Shown here in pieces: positions 52,490-61,792 of a DNA stretch of 64,000 nt. Source of the stretch: Leptospira ognonensis. GTDB taxonomy: Bacteria; Spirochaetota; Leptospiria; Leptospirales; Leptospiraceae. The stretch lies in the NCBI RefSeq assembly GCF_004770745.1, contig NZ_RQGD01000025.1, positions 62,001-126,000 on the forward strand, written 5' to 3'. Numbering within the stretch: the stretch's first letter is position 1; each line of letters begins with the position of its first letter. A program made the position numbers and the translations under genes. The notes below the pieces were generated by a model. That model was not told where the DNA came from and ran no database searches. It saw nothing but the letters and a program-made list of their open reading frames with translations.

Positions 52490-53989
52490 ATGAATTCTAA
52501 TTTCATCAAAAGCGCTATCATTTTAGCTCTATTTTCAAACTTGTCACTCCTTGCACAGGCAGTAAGGGAACCAAGAACCGACTTACCGTTTGAAATCGAC
52601 GAAAAGAAAAGGATGTCAGAAAAAGACGTCGAGAAGAAAAAAGAAGGCGGCTATTTTACAGGCTTACCTCTGATCAATTCTGACCCGAACGTAGGTATCG
52701 GTTACGGAGCTCGGGTGATTTATCTTTACAATGGGGATCGTAAAAATCCTTTGTTCGAGTACACACCGTATCGATTCCGAGTTTTTGCCCAATACTTTAA
52801 TACGACAAAAAATGCTCCTTACCATTGGGCAAGCATAGACGCTCCGTACATCTTTGATACAAAATGGCGCCTTAGGGCCGATTTGATTTATGACCGAAAT
52901 CCAAACTCTCTTTACTTTGGCATTGGTGAAAAAACATTACAGCCATTATCTTACCTGGAGAGAAATGACCCTTCTGGAAATTTAGTTCGAAATGCCAATT
53001 TTAATGACTACGAGGCAAACTTAGCTTACCGACGACCAGGAGATGCTGGTGTCGGGGAAGCTCCTTTTGTCACAAATTCTAGATACAATCGTTATGACAT
53101 CGAAAACCCTAACTTCGGAACTTCGGGTGAATATTCCTTTCTTGGAGGAACGATTCGTGCTGTAACAGGGATTCGTCTATCGAAGCAGATCGTTCGTACC
53201 TATGATGGAAAGTCTTATGATTCAAAATTTGGTGCTTTTGATCAAATTGCTGGATTTCCGCTTGGGCTTTTTGATACAGACAGAACACTCACAACTCCAC
53301 AAGGAGAAACTCGCTTAACACGCGATAACAATGATGATAAGATACTTGGATTCAAAGGTGGATTTGTTAATACGGTTCGCGCAGGTATCGTTTATGATAC
53401 CCGAGATTTTGAACCAGATCCGAACCGTGGTTTGTTTTTAGAATATACGCATGAAAGATCTTCGAAGAGCGCAGGTTCCACTTACGATTTTAATAAAAAC
53501 TTCGTATCTGGAAGACTTTTCGTTAGCCCTGTTACTTATTTTACGAAAAAGCCTCCCGAATTACTCGAGAAGTTAGTCATTGCCATCCGTGGTGGTGCCG
53601 TCCAAACAAACGGTGATGCCCCTTTCTATGAATACAGAAACATGTGGGGAACGGAAACAAACCAGTCTGGTCTAGGTGGACGAACGACCATTCGCGGTTA
53701 CAAACAAGATCGTTTTGTGGGCCAGACTATGGCCTATGCGAACTTCGAAATTCGATGGAAATTTGCCTCCACGGATCTTTGGGGTCAGCACTTTGACTTC
53801 CAATTGGTTCCCTTCTATGATGTGGGAAGGGTTTGGGATCGAACAGCAGATATAGGCTTGAAAGGATACAAACACTCACGCGGTATCGGACTCAGAATTC
53901 CTTGGAACCAAGCCACTGTTATCTATTTCGATTATGCTAAGTCATCCGAAGATTCGCAGCTATTCGTGAATTTTAATCACATATTTTAG
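52490..53989 (+). CDS. Omp85/BamA-type surface antigen barrel without POTRA domains
   Basis: A 499-residue exported protein: signal peptide (about 5-23), a short polar segment, then a 16-strand-like barrel starting at YFTGLPLINSDPNVGIGYG. The barrel closes with the Omp85 features ARAGIVYDTRDFEPDPNRG-like (VRAGIVYDTRDFEPDPNRG at about 297-315), GGRTTIRGYKQDRFVG and the terminal VNFNHIF. The loop motif IRGY is the lid motif of BamA/TamA. There is no room for POTRA repeats, so it is a barrel-only member, perhaps a two-partner transport or enzyme-like pore. The lipoprotein gene follows after 12 bases. Confidence 0.86.
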   Translation: MNSNFIKSAIILALFSNLSLLAQAVREPRTDLPFEIDEKKRMSEKDVEKKKEGGYFTGLPLINSDPNVGIGYGARVIYLYNGDRKNPLFEYTPYRFRVFAQYFNTTKNAPYHWASIDAPYIFDTKWRLRADLIYDRNPNSLYFGIGEKTLQPLSYLERNDPSGNLVRNANFNDYEANLAYRRPGDAGVGEAPFVTNSRYNRYDIENPNFGTSGEYSFLGGTIRAVTGIRLSKQIVRTYDGKSYDSKFGAFDQIAGFPLGLFDTDRTLTTPQGETRLTRDNNDDKILGFKGGFVNTVRAGIVYDTRDFEPDPNRGLFLEYTHERSSKSAGSTYDFNKNFVSGRLFVSPVTYFTKKPPELLEKLVIAIRGGAVQTNGDAPFYEYRNMWGTETNQSGLGGRTTIRGYKQDRFVGQTMAYANFEIRWKFASTDLWGQHFDFQLVPFYDVGRVWDRTADIGLKGYKHSRGIGLRIPWNQATVIYFDYAKSSEDSQLFVNFNHIF

Positions 53990-54001
53990 GCACATAGGCG
54001 T

Positions 54002-54694
54002 ATGAAAGAAAATAAATATTATAAACTAATCCTTCTTCTACTTTTTGCAGCTCTCCTTGGGAACTGCGAAGCAAAACCCGAAAAAGAGACATACGGATTC
54101 ACGAATGATGACTTTAACGTGGCTCTTCTTGGAGTCGTTTCCAATGTCAATATGATCGACAATACGAATGGGACGATCACCGATACAAATTTACGACTCA
54201 TTTGGCAAAAGTGTTCCTTCGGTCAGGTGTATCGAAGTGCTACAAACGATTGCCAGGGCGCTGTTACTGGATCTGTCTTAAATCCACAAGATCCCTACAG
54301 GTATGGCGCAAAAACCGTTGCGTTTTGTGATTCTCGTACGCATGCTTGCAACCGCGTAGCACCTCCACAAACATTGATCGCCACGTCAGAAATTGCGATT
54401 GTTGGAAGCAGTGAGGCATTTAACGCATGTAATGCACTTGTAATCGATAGTAGCGGCGGATACCGTGTTCCCAATCCGTATGAATTGCAACGATTGACGG
54501 CAACGGGTAGAAATGCGGTTCTTGCTCGATTTCCAAATACGGTAGAGGGCGAATACTGGTCGAATCTGTCGGAAGTAACGGATTTGCCGGGTGAAACTGC
54601 GATCTCCATTTCCTTTGACAGACAGTCCTTCGGTCAGGAAATAAAAACGGTCAAGACAGAACGAAATTACCTTCGCTGCGTAAAAAGCTACTAA
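54002..54694 (+). CDS. Lipoprotein with Lcl (DUF1566-type) C-terminal domain
   Basis: A 230-residue lipoprotein: signal ending LLGNCEAK with lipobox Cys22. The C-terminal domain has the DUF1566 pattern: ITDTNLRLIWQKCSFGQ, YRVPNPYELQRL, GEYWSNLSEVT and YLRCVKSY. This domain is often repeated in Leptospira surface lipoproteins. Paired cysteines suggest disulphides. It is 12 bases downstream of the Omp85-type gene, and it probably acts with the barrel at the outer membrane; binding partners are unknown. Confidence 0.86.
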   Translation: MKENKYYKLILLLLFAALLGNCEAKPEKETYGFTNDDFNVALLGVVSNVNMIDNTNGTITDTNLRLIWQKCSFGQVYRSATNDCQGAVTGSVLNPQDPYRYGAKTVAFCDSRTHACNRVAPPQTLIATSEIAIVGSSEAFNACNALVIDSSGGYRVPNPYELQRLTATGRNAVLARFPNTVEGEYWSNLSEVTDLPGETAISISFDRQSFGQEIKTVKTERNYLRCVKSY

Positions 54695-54783
54695 GTCTTG
54701 TCGATTCCCAGCCTCTCCCCTGAGGGGCTTCCAGAAATTTCTTTCCTTTTTCCGATTTTTTGGTAATCTAATTCATGGAGTTG

Positions 54784-54809
54784 CCGAAGTACCATTTAGG
54801 TAACTTCGG
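54784..54809 (+). promoter_or_regulatory. Hairpin directly upstream of the metalloprotease-like gene
   Basis: CCGAAGTACC pairs with GGTA(A)CTTCGG, ten base pairs with a single bulged A and a five- to six-base loop. It ends 12 bases before the ATG at 54822, the space where a ribosome-binding site is expected, and no GGAG-like site is visible there. It may control translation of that gene. Confidence 0.5.
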
Positions 54810-54821
54810 ATACAAAACACC

Positions 54822-55550
54822 ATGAATCGCATCGCTCTACAGCCCAGTGCCACTCAGTTAAATCCTCTAGCGGATCGACGGGTGAGTTATGTAGGTCACG
54901 GAAGGCTGGAGAGTTCGCCTGAAACTCTCTCCCCGCTACATGTGATTGCTCACGAAATGGGTCATGTACAGGAATTTCGTGGTGAAGCGTATCGTTCTGG
55001 CAGCGAAGTTCGCAATATTGATGTCAAGATCAACTATGAGCTGCGTGACGGTCGCATGGTCGCAGTCAGTGGCGAAACCTCAGCAATTACAAGCAAGCGA
55101 CCAGAAAGGAAATCTGCCGATGCGAGCCTCGAACCATACTCTGATGGTAAATCCTTTAAGGATATATATGCAAATTCTTTAGAAGAAGAGAAAAAAGAGA
55201 ACCAAGAGCCGAAAGCAAATCCTTTAAAAATCAGCGAACGAGAAAAGAAAGAAGAATTAGAGACAAAAATTAAAGAACTCTCTGTGAAACTGGAAAGTGA
55301 GAAAACGAAAATCGCAGCTGAAGGCAAAGATCCGAAAGAGGAAACCCAAAAAAATGAACGCACTCACGAGATCGCGAAAGAAAAACAGAGGTTAGAAGAA
55401 CAAGTTAGAATTTTAAAAATGAAAGAGGCACTCAAGGAGTCCTTTGACCTGTTGACAGACATTCGGAGTAAGATGCTTTCCGACGTACTCGGAATTATGC
55501 AAGTCGGAAACGAAACAAAACCAGGCCAGTTCGTAAATACTTTAATCTAA
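54822..55550 (+). CDS. SprA-like putative metalloprotease with coiled coil
   Basis: A 242-residue protein whose N-terminal part carries a zinc-protease motif HEMGH (His44, Glu45, His48, in LHVIAHEMGHVQEFRGEA), close to the SprA-related family. The second half (about 125-210) is a strongly charged Glu/Lys coiled coil. No signal peptide is seen. A third zinc ligand is not obvious, so activity is uncertain; HEMGH with FRGEA supports the family. The gene ends overlapping the convergent engB stop by four bases. It seems monocistronic behind a hairpin. Confidence 0.75.
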   Translation: MNRIALQPSATQLNPLADRRVSYVGHGRLESSPETLSPLHVIAHEMGHVQEFRGEAYRSGSEVRNIDVKINYELRDGRMVAVSGETSAITSKRPERKSADASLEPYSDGKSFKDIYANSLEEEKKENQEPKANPLKISEREKKEELETKIKELSVKLESEKTKIAAEGKDPKEETQKNERTHEIAKEKQRLEEQVRILKMKEALKESFDLLTDIRSKMLSDVLGIMQVGNETKPGQFVNTLI

Positions 55551-56197
55551 CCCAGATTTGCTGGCAAAGATACCTTCATTTTCTCTAAAATAAACTTTCT
55601 TATTTCATTGATCCCCTTCCCAGAATTGGTAGAAGTAAAAAACAATGGAAAAGTAAAACCAAGCTCATTCATCGCAAGCTCCATATCTTTCTGAACCAAG
55701 TTTTTTTCCTTTTGATTTAATTTATCTACTTTCGTCCTTACTACAACAGGAATGATCTTTTTTTGATGGCATGTTTCTACCATTTGCATTTCTTCTTCTG
55801 GCAAAGTCCTTGCTGCATCACATAGTATAAATAAAAATCTGAGATTTTTTGTTAGGTTTAGAAATTGATCAAGTAAGAGCATCATATCTTTATGTTCTTT
55901 GTAAGAAGCCTTCGAATAACCAAATCCAGGTAAGTCGATCAAACTAAAGCCGGCTTTCGTCCCAAAAATATTGATCAGTTTTGTTTTTCCTGGTGTTTTT
56001 GAGACTTTTGCGAGTCCTCTTTTGTTGGTAATCGCATTTAAGAGTGAAGATTTTCCAGAGTTCGACCTACCGACAAAGCCGAGAAGTGGCTCCTCTGGTA
56101 AATCAGCACCCTCTGCAAACGATCCGATGGAAGACACAAAATATGTATTAGGAAAGTGTATTTCTTCGTGGTAAGGGTTGCCTGAGGAGGTATTCAT
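55547..56197 (-). CDS. engB: Ribosome-biogenesis GTPase EngB/YsxC
   Basis: An essential-type GTPase of 216 residues involved in 50S assembly. The P loop is GRSNSGKSS (43-51), G2 contains TPGKTKLINIF, G3 is DLPGFGYSKA, G4 is TKVDKL and G5 is TSTNSGKGI. The start codon overlaps the tilS end by four bases, making it the last gene of the phosphatase-tilS-engB operon. Identification is secure. Confidence 0.96.
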   Translation of the reverse strand: MNTSSGNPYHEEIHFPNTYFVSSIGSFAEGADLPEEPLLGFVGRSNSGKSSLLNAITNKRGLAKVSKTPGKTKLINIFGTKAGFSLIDLPGFGYSKASYKEHKDMMLLLDQFLNLTKNLRFLFILCDAARTLPEEEMQMVETCHQKKIIPVVVRTKVDKLNQKEKNLVQKDMELAMNELGFTFPLFFTSTNSGKGINEIRKFILEKMKVSLPANLG

Positions 56198-57488
56198 TGA
56201 GATTCTGATATCGCTTTTGGGAAATCGGATAGGGATGGATCAAACATAGAAAACAGGATCCTGATTGGTAGGTTTTTTTTATAAAGAATGGGAATATGGT
56301 TCCTAAGAAGAAGAGGAATTTTCCATTCACGAAAGATTTCGGATACTTCCTTTTTCCCGTATTTCATCTGCATTTTTTCTCCTGGACTCTGAATACGTAT
56401 CATCAAATCCTTTTCCGCGGATTCAAAAGTTCTTATCTGGTGATTCCATTTAGCAGTGAATATATTTTCATTCCAAAAAGATTCCACTGACTTAAATACT
56501 GCGGAATCCTTACGAAATATATATATACATTCCGATTGCTCCCGTAATAAGAAATATCCATTTGATTCCAGATGAGCTCTACCATGCCCCAGTTGCTCTC
56601 GAAAATTCTCAAAGGCATTTTTATATAATGGAGGAAAATTTAGAATGGAAAGATAGGAGTCTAAAATGCCCTTTAATTGCTGTTTTGTTAAATGCTCATA
56701 ATTTTGTTTTGGAATCTGAAACCACTCAGATTTTCTTTTTATAATTTGTTCGTTTAGCTCCCTCTCATCAAAGAATGAAAAAGATTCCCACTCATGAAAA
56801 TTCCAGTAGAATTTATGGAAGTCCATATTTTCTTTGATTAGGAGCGGTAGGATTTCCGCTCGTATCCTATTTCTTTTAAAACCAATATCAACGTTTGAAT
56901 CGTCTTCAAAGATTGGGTATAAGCTTGGTAAAAAATCATACATCTTTAAAAGTTCAGCATCTTCTAAAAAGACTAGAGGCAAAAAACGCCTACCCTTGTT
57001 TGGTTGTAACGTATGAAAAGAACCGGCTCCAGCACCTCTTGTCAAGTGCATGAGAATGGACTCGCCATAATCGAAACAGTGATGTCCTGTTACATAGTAC
57101 CCAGACAATTGATTGGAGATTTTTTCTAGAATTTTATACCGGACGAGTCGTCCCGTTTCTTCCAAACCTTTGGAAAGGCGGTTTGCTAGGTTAGGAATAT
57201 TTTTTTTTTTAGGTCAAAGTGTGGGTAACGAGAACGAATGAAGTCAACAATTTCGTTTTCTTGGGAATCATTGTCTCGTATTTGATGGTTGAGATGGAAG
57301 ATGTGAGGCCGAGGGATTAAATATTTGGAATGCAAGTATTCATAAAACAGTAGTAAGATGCTTGAATCCTTTCCGCCAGAGTAGGAAATAAGTGCGTATT
57401 TACCGAAAGATGGTTTTAAAACTTGTTCTCTCCCGATTCGGTCAATCAAGGATTCTAATATATTTTGGATCTCTCGGGGAAAGTTCAT
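56194..57488 (-). pseudogene. tilS: tRNA(Ile)-lysidine synthase, interrupted by a frameshift in a homopolymer
   Basis: TilS makes lysidine-34 in tRNA-Ile(CAU) and is normally essential. The first frame (57488 to 57186) has the ATP pyrophosphatase loop SYSGGKDSS and ends in a short false tail. The second (from about 57210 to 56194) continues the family: LVRYKILEKIS, YVTGHHCFDYGES and HLTRGAGAG. The shift falls at 11 A bases (minus strand; 57200-57210). Twelve A would fuse the frames into NIPNLANRLSKGLEETG and give about 430 residues, normal for TilS. It may be a real mutation, a sequencing error or productive slippage. Overlaps with both neighbours (ATGA) are intact. Confidence 0.88.
57200..57210 (-). 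repeat. A11 homopolymer at the tilS frameshift
   Basis: Eleven consecutive T on the plus strand (A on the coding strand) sit exactly where the tilS frame breaks. Runs of this length are known sites for polymerase slippage and sequencing miscount. The neighbouring codons CTA, AAA repeats and then AAT ATT CCT fit a one-base correction. Confidence 0.95.
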
Positions 57489-59413
57489 AATTTGCGAATG
57501 GCGACCATCGTAATATCATCGTGTTGTTCTTTATCACGCATGAATTTTTTTATTTCACTGTAGATCGATTCCAAAATTATCTTCGGTTCGCTTTGAATCG
57601 AATCTAGAAAAATCTTCTTAAGCGCACTTTCACCGAACTGATCCTCTGCTTCATTATAAGCTTCTGTGACTCCATCGGTAAACATTAAGATGGTATCGTT
57701 TTTTTTCATAAATACAGATTCTTCATTTTTGAAATTTGAGATATCGGGTGTGATTCCGAGTATGACTCCTCCCGTCTCCACTTCCTCTAAAGTATTCGCA
57801 ATTCCTCGATGGATATAAAAATTGCCATGACCTGCCCCTGAAACCACAATCTTATTTGATTCCAAATTCCATCGAATTAAGATTAAACTCATAAATCTCG
57901 GAGTCACTGCATCCCTATAACTTGAATAGAGGTAGTTGTTTATATCATTAATGATCTCCCAAGGAGAATCTTTAACACGAACGAGAGAATGGAGAATGGT
58001 TCTGACCGTAGCCATCACTAAACCTGCAGCAACCCCTTTCCCGCTTACATCACCGATGCATAAAAATACTTCTTTATGATTTGGAGAAATGATGTAGTCA
58101 TAGTAATCGCCTCCGATTCCACGAGCAGGCATCATAAAGCCACCAAAAGAAAGATAGTCAGTTTCGGGAATTTTTCTCGGCAAAAGAGTCAGTTGGATTT
58201 CCTTTGCGATTTCTATTTCTTTTTCGAGTCGTTCCTTTTTTGACAAATTTGCATAAAGAGTCGCATTTTCCATGGTGATGCGGGCAAGAGAAACAAACGC
58301 GTTCAATGCTTCTATCTCATCTTGTGGAAATCGTGAGTCAGGTTTTGCTAAAACAAAAATACAATCTGTACCATTATCTAAAGTAACAGGAAGTATTACT
58401 ATCTCCTTTCCGATCACGCCCAATGTAGAAAATAAGGGGTAATCCTTTGGATCAATTGTTATAGTTTCTTTAGCATTCATTAGGTGGAAAAGACTTGCTA
58501 CATTGATCATGCTGGTTTCGGTATCGATCTGAAAATTATCAAGATCGCGTTGTAATTTGAATACCTTCACTGTCATCGTCGTTTTAGGTTTTTCAATTAA
58601 ACAAGCCACATTTGATTCTACGATGCCTGATAAAGTAAGTAAAATCATTCGAATCATCTCATGATGATTATCTAAATATAATTTACTCAGTGTAAGCGCT
58701 GCCGTGTGCAGACTCTGGAAATTTTTTGACTGATTTTGAGATTTCGAGTAAAGAAGAGAATTGCGAAGAGAAACAGCAAATTGACCTACTACGAGTTGCA
58801 AAATATCTTGGTCTTCTAAATGTTGTTCAATATCTTCGTCTTCATAATCGACAGCTAACATACCAACTGCAGTATTTGCATAAAGTATGGGAATTACAAG
58901 CTGAGCTTTTGTACCAGTTAGATCACCATAAAACTTATAAAAAGGATGCGACTGGTCGGCAAGGGCGTAAAATTTCGTTTCCCGTTTAGCCATACTTTCA
59001 ACAAGAATTCCAAAGCTTAAATCATAATCAATGTGAATGCGTTTGATTGCACGTTGTAAACTCTTTTGATTGGCCGAATAAAACGCTAAACGGATATCGC
59101 CTAGCTCTAGATTTGCGATGAAGATGGCAAGCTTTTCTCTTTTGAGTCTATCTCGTATAAGTTCCGTAAAGCGGTAAAGTAAGTCATCTAAACCCATAGA
59201 AGAGTTGAAGAGCGAAAGGCAATCTAAAAGAAATTCTGTTTTCTCTTCGGAGCTCAGAACCGTTTTTGCCGCACGTGGGATTTTACGTTTCTCGAGTATC
59301 CATTCCTTATCGCAAGTACGGCAGTAGAATCTGCCCTGATTGGTGATTCCATCCGGCACCTGTGGTTCTTGGCAAAGTAGGCAAAACGTCTCTTCCACAG
59401 GGTTCATATCCAT
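57485..59413 (-). CDS. GAF-domain PP2C (SpoIIE-type) phosphatase with N-terminal zinc ribbon
   Basis: A 642-residue soluble phosphatase. A zinc ribbon opens the protein (Cys11, Cys14, Cys31, Cys34). A GAF domain (about 50-210) with IFIANLELGDIRLAFY and a second GAF-like region (about 225-370) precede the PP2C domain (about 395-640). Metal residues are kept: GGDYYDYI, DVSGKG, FTDGVTEA and HDDITMVAI. It should be active against a STAS antagonist; its GAF domains sense a small molecule or partner. It overlaps tilS by four bases, so it leads the operon. The zinc ribbon is unusual in this family. Confidence 0.92.
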   Translation of the reverse strand: MDMNPVEETFCLLCQEPQVPDGITNQGRFYCRTCDKEWILEKRKIPRAAKTVLSSEEKTEFLLDCLSLFNSSMGLDDLLYRFTELIRDRLKREKLAIFIANLELGDIRLAFYSANQKSLQRAIKRIHIDYDLSFGILVESMAKRETKFYALADQSHPFYKFYGDLTGTKAQLVIPILYANTAVGMLAVDYEDEDIEQHLEDQDILQLVVGQFAVSLRNSLLYSKSQNQSKNFQSLHTAALTLSKLYLDNHHEMIRMILLTLSGIVESNVACLIEKPKTTMTVKVFKLQRDLDNFQIDTETSMINVASLFHLMNAKETITIDPKDYPLFSTLGVIGKEIVILPVTLDNGTDCIFVLAKPDSRFPQDEIEALNAFVSLARITMENATLYANLSKKERLEKEIEIAKEIQLTLLPRKIPETDYLSFGGFMMPARGIGGDYYDYIISPNHKEVFLCIGDVSGKGVAAGLVMATVRTILHSLVRVKDSPWEIINDINNYLYSSYRDAVTPRFMSLILIRWNLESNKIVVSGAGHGNFYIHRGIANTLEEVETGGVILGITPDISNFKNEESVFMKKNDTILMFTDGVTEAYNEAEDQFGESALKKIFLDSIQSEPKIILESIYSEIKKFMRDKEQHDDITMVAIRKL

Positions 59414-59484
59414 CTTCGTAACTTAAAGGATAGTAGAATTGAATTTTTTAGATACTACAAGTATTTTCCAAGATCTGTGGGAGT

Positions 59485-59500
59485 TGGTACAATTTATGCT
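59485..59500 (+). promoter_or_regulatory. Candidate sigma-54 promoter
   Basis: TGGTAC-A-ATTT-ATGCT matches the sigma-54 consensus TGGCAC-R-N4-TTGCW at all but two bases. GG and GC are spaced by exactly 10 bases. It points toward the sigma-54 activator gene that begins 166 bases downstream. This is a sequence match only. Confidence 0.5.
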
Positions 59501-59556
59501 TAAAGTATAAGCAAAACTAGGTCATTCTCGCACAATCGGGAATTACCGAGTCTAAA

Positions 59557-59566
59557 TGTTTAAACA
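59557..59566. promoter_or_regulatory. Ten-base palindrome in the activator leader
   Basis: TGTTTAAACA is perfectly self-complementary and lies between the candidate sigma-54 promoter and the activator gene. A second inverted repeat (TGCTTA and TAAGCA, five-base spacer) lies at 59497-59513. Either could be a protein-binding site. Otherwise the 252-base gap 59414-59665 shows nothing. Confidence 0.3.
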
Positions 59567-59665
59567 ATAAGTTTATTGCCTTTGAATGAGGCAGTATGAA
59601 ATATAATTAAGCAGTGCTATTTTGTCGTTATTTTATGCAGTGCGTAGATTTTAAGAGCAAATGAT

Positions 59666-61783
59666 ATGAGTACAAAGAAAATCAATCCGATTCAGTCGAT
59701 TCATGACGTGGCAACCGCGATGAATTCGACACAGGACCCCGACGGGCTACTTGAGCTCATTTTAGACAGGTGCATCCAGATTTGTGGCGTAGAATCGGGT
59801 TCTCTCATGCTCATCGATGAAAAATCGGGGGTCTTGGATGTCGTGACCTCGCGCGGAATGAACCAACAAGTTTTACGCGATACGAAACTCAAAATCGGGC
59901 AAGGGATCACGGGTCTGGCCGCATCAACAGGCAAAGCAAAGCTGATCAACGATGTTTCCAAGGATCCAGATTACATACAGGTAAAGGAAGATATCAAATC
60001 AGAGTTAGTTGCTCCAATGATTGTCGAGGATGGAATCATCGGAATCATTTCTCTAGACTCGAACCGGTTGCAGGCCTTTACGGCGGAGATGCTTGAAATC
60101 GTAAGCGTTCTTGCAAACCAAGCAGGTCAGGTCTTTAAAAATTTACAGACTATTCGTAATTTAGAACAGAAAACCAAAATCCAAGCAACCTTAATCGAAA
60201 TCTCCAAAGTTGTTACTACTACTTTGGATCTAAACGAAATTTTTGAAGGGATAATGGTAACTATAGATAAATCACTGAGACTAGAGAAAGGTAGTATCGT
60301 ACTTTATAATAAAGAGGATGGTCTTTTAAAGATTGTTGCGGCTTCTGGTTTGTCTCCGGAAGAGGTAGAAAAAGGAACGTATCAGCCAGGAGAGGGTATC
60401 ACAGGAAAGGTATTTGAAACTGGCGAACCGATGATCATCGAATCCGTAGCCAATCATCCCGATTTTTTAAACCGTGTTGGCTATCTATCTCATTTCAAAC
60501 ATGATCCGCATAATGTTAGTTTACTTTGTGCTCCCATTTTAAGTGAGCAAAATATTTTGGGAGTGGTCAATGCGTTTATTGTCCAAAATAAACATACCGA
60601 CCTGAAATCGTATTTGGACTTCCTTCAAGTTGTTGCGTCTATCACCTCGCAATCGATTAAGATTCAAAATCTTGTGGAGGAAGCAAAAAAAGAAATTTCA
60701 AGGGAAAATATTCAGTTAAAGAGAGAACTTAAGAATAAATATAAATTTGGAACATTGATTGGTAAAGCAACAGCAATGGAAAAAATGTTTGAGAAGATTC
60801 AGCTTGTTGCTGATTCTCGTGCATCCGTCCTCATTACTGGCGAGTCTGGTACGGGAAAGGAGATGATAGCAAATGCGATCCATTATAATAGCGCGCGTTC
60901 CGAGAATCCTTTCATAAAGATCAATTGTGCCGCCATCCCAGAAAACTTACTCGAAAGTGAACTATTTGGACACAAAAAGGGCTCATTTACCGGTGCGGTC
61001 AGTGACAAAAAAGGTAAATTTGAGTTAGCCGATACCGGTTCCATCTTTCTAGATGAAATCGGAGAGATGGATTTAAACCTTCAATCTAAGCTTTTGCGAG
61101 TCTTACAAGAACGTGAAATAGAAGCTGTAGGCTCCACAAAAGCTAAAAAGGTAGATGTCCGAATTATTGCTGCCACCAACGCGGAGTTAGAGCAACTAGT
61201 CGCTGAGAAAAAATTTCGTGCAGATTTGTTTTATCGTCTAAACGTTGTTAAAATTAACACTCCTGCATTAAGGGAACGGACAGAAGACATTCCGCTACTT
61301 ATAAGTCACTTTTTGGATAAATACGCCAAAGAAAACAATAAGAACATAAAAGGGATCTCAAGGGAAGCAAGTCGACTGCTGTTAAAATATCGTTGGCCCG
61401 GAAATGTTAGAGAACTTGAAAATGTGATAGAGCGAGCGGTAGTATTATCGCAAGATGAATTGTTAACGGAAGATGATTTTTCTGATCTCGTATTCAGTGT
61501 GGATCAACATGCAGAAACCAATCCAGAGATTGCGAGCGTTACACATGTGGAAATACCTGCTAATGCTGAAGCTTTGGACCTAACCTCTGGTAAACTAACA
61601 CCGGGGCAGTTAGATAATTTAGATGGAAAGGCAATGGAGATCGTTGTGAATGAAGTCGAGTCACGACTCATTCAATACGCCATGAAAAAGTTTAGATACA
61701 CCAAAACACGCGTCGCAAAGTATTTAGGAATCAATCGAAACACATTGGATAAAAAGATAAAAGAGCTTAATATCGAATATTAG
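59666..61783 (+). CDS. Sigma-54 activator with tandem GAF domains
   Basis: A 705-residue enhancer-binding protein. GAF domains lie at about 15-165 and 175-335, then a short coiled coil. The AAA+ domain (about 362-600) has Walker A GESGTGKE (392-399), the sigma-54 contact loop GSFTGA (439-444, a variant of GAFTGA) and Walker B FLDEIG. A Fis-type helix-turn-helix ends the protein ([20 protein letters not shown]). It opens sigma-54 promoters after binding a ligand with its GAF domains; there is no receiver domain. The gene is monocistronic and divergent from the phosphatase operon. A good sigma-54-like site lies in its own upstream region. Confidence 0.95.
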   Translation: MSTKKINPIQSIHDVATAMNSTQDPDGLLELILDRCIQICGVESGSLMLIDEKSGVLDVVTSRGMNQQVLRDTKLKIGQGITGLAASTGKAKLINDVSKDPDYIQVKEDIKSELVAPMIVEDGIIGIISLDSNRLQAFTAEMLEIVSVLANQAGQVFKNLQTIRNLEQKTKIQATLIEISKVVTTTLDLNEIFEGIMVTIDKSLRLEKGSIVLYNKEDGLLKIVAASGLSPEEVEKGTYQPGEGITGKVFETGEPMIIESVANHPDFLNRVGYLSHFKHDPHNVSLLCAPILSEQNILGVVNAFIVQNKHTDLKSYLDFLQVVASITSQSIKIQNLVEEAKKEISRENIQLKRELKNKYKFGTLIGKATAMEKMFEKIQLVADSRASVLITGESGTGKEMIANAIHYNSARSENPFIKINCAAIPENLLESELFGHKKGSFTGAVSDKKGKFELADTGSIFLDEIGEMDLNLQSKLLRVLQEREIEAVGSTKAKKVDVRIIAATNAELEQLVAEKKFRADLFYRLNVVKINTPALRERTEDIPLLISHFLDKYAKENNKNIKGISREASRLLLKYRWPGNVRELENVIERAVVLSQDELLTEDDFSDLVFSVDQHAETNPEIASVTHVEIPANAEALDLTSGKLTPGQLDNLDGKAMEIVVNEVESRLIQYAMKKFRYTKTRVAKYLGINRNTLDKKIKELNIEY

Positions 61784-61792
61784 TCTCAATTT

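Noticed and set aside
54716..54735. GC-rich CCCCTGAGGGG segment after the DUF1566 lipoprotein gene, as a terminator
   Set aside because: The stem is only four to five pairs and no T run follows directly, so it was not called.
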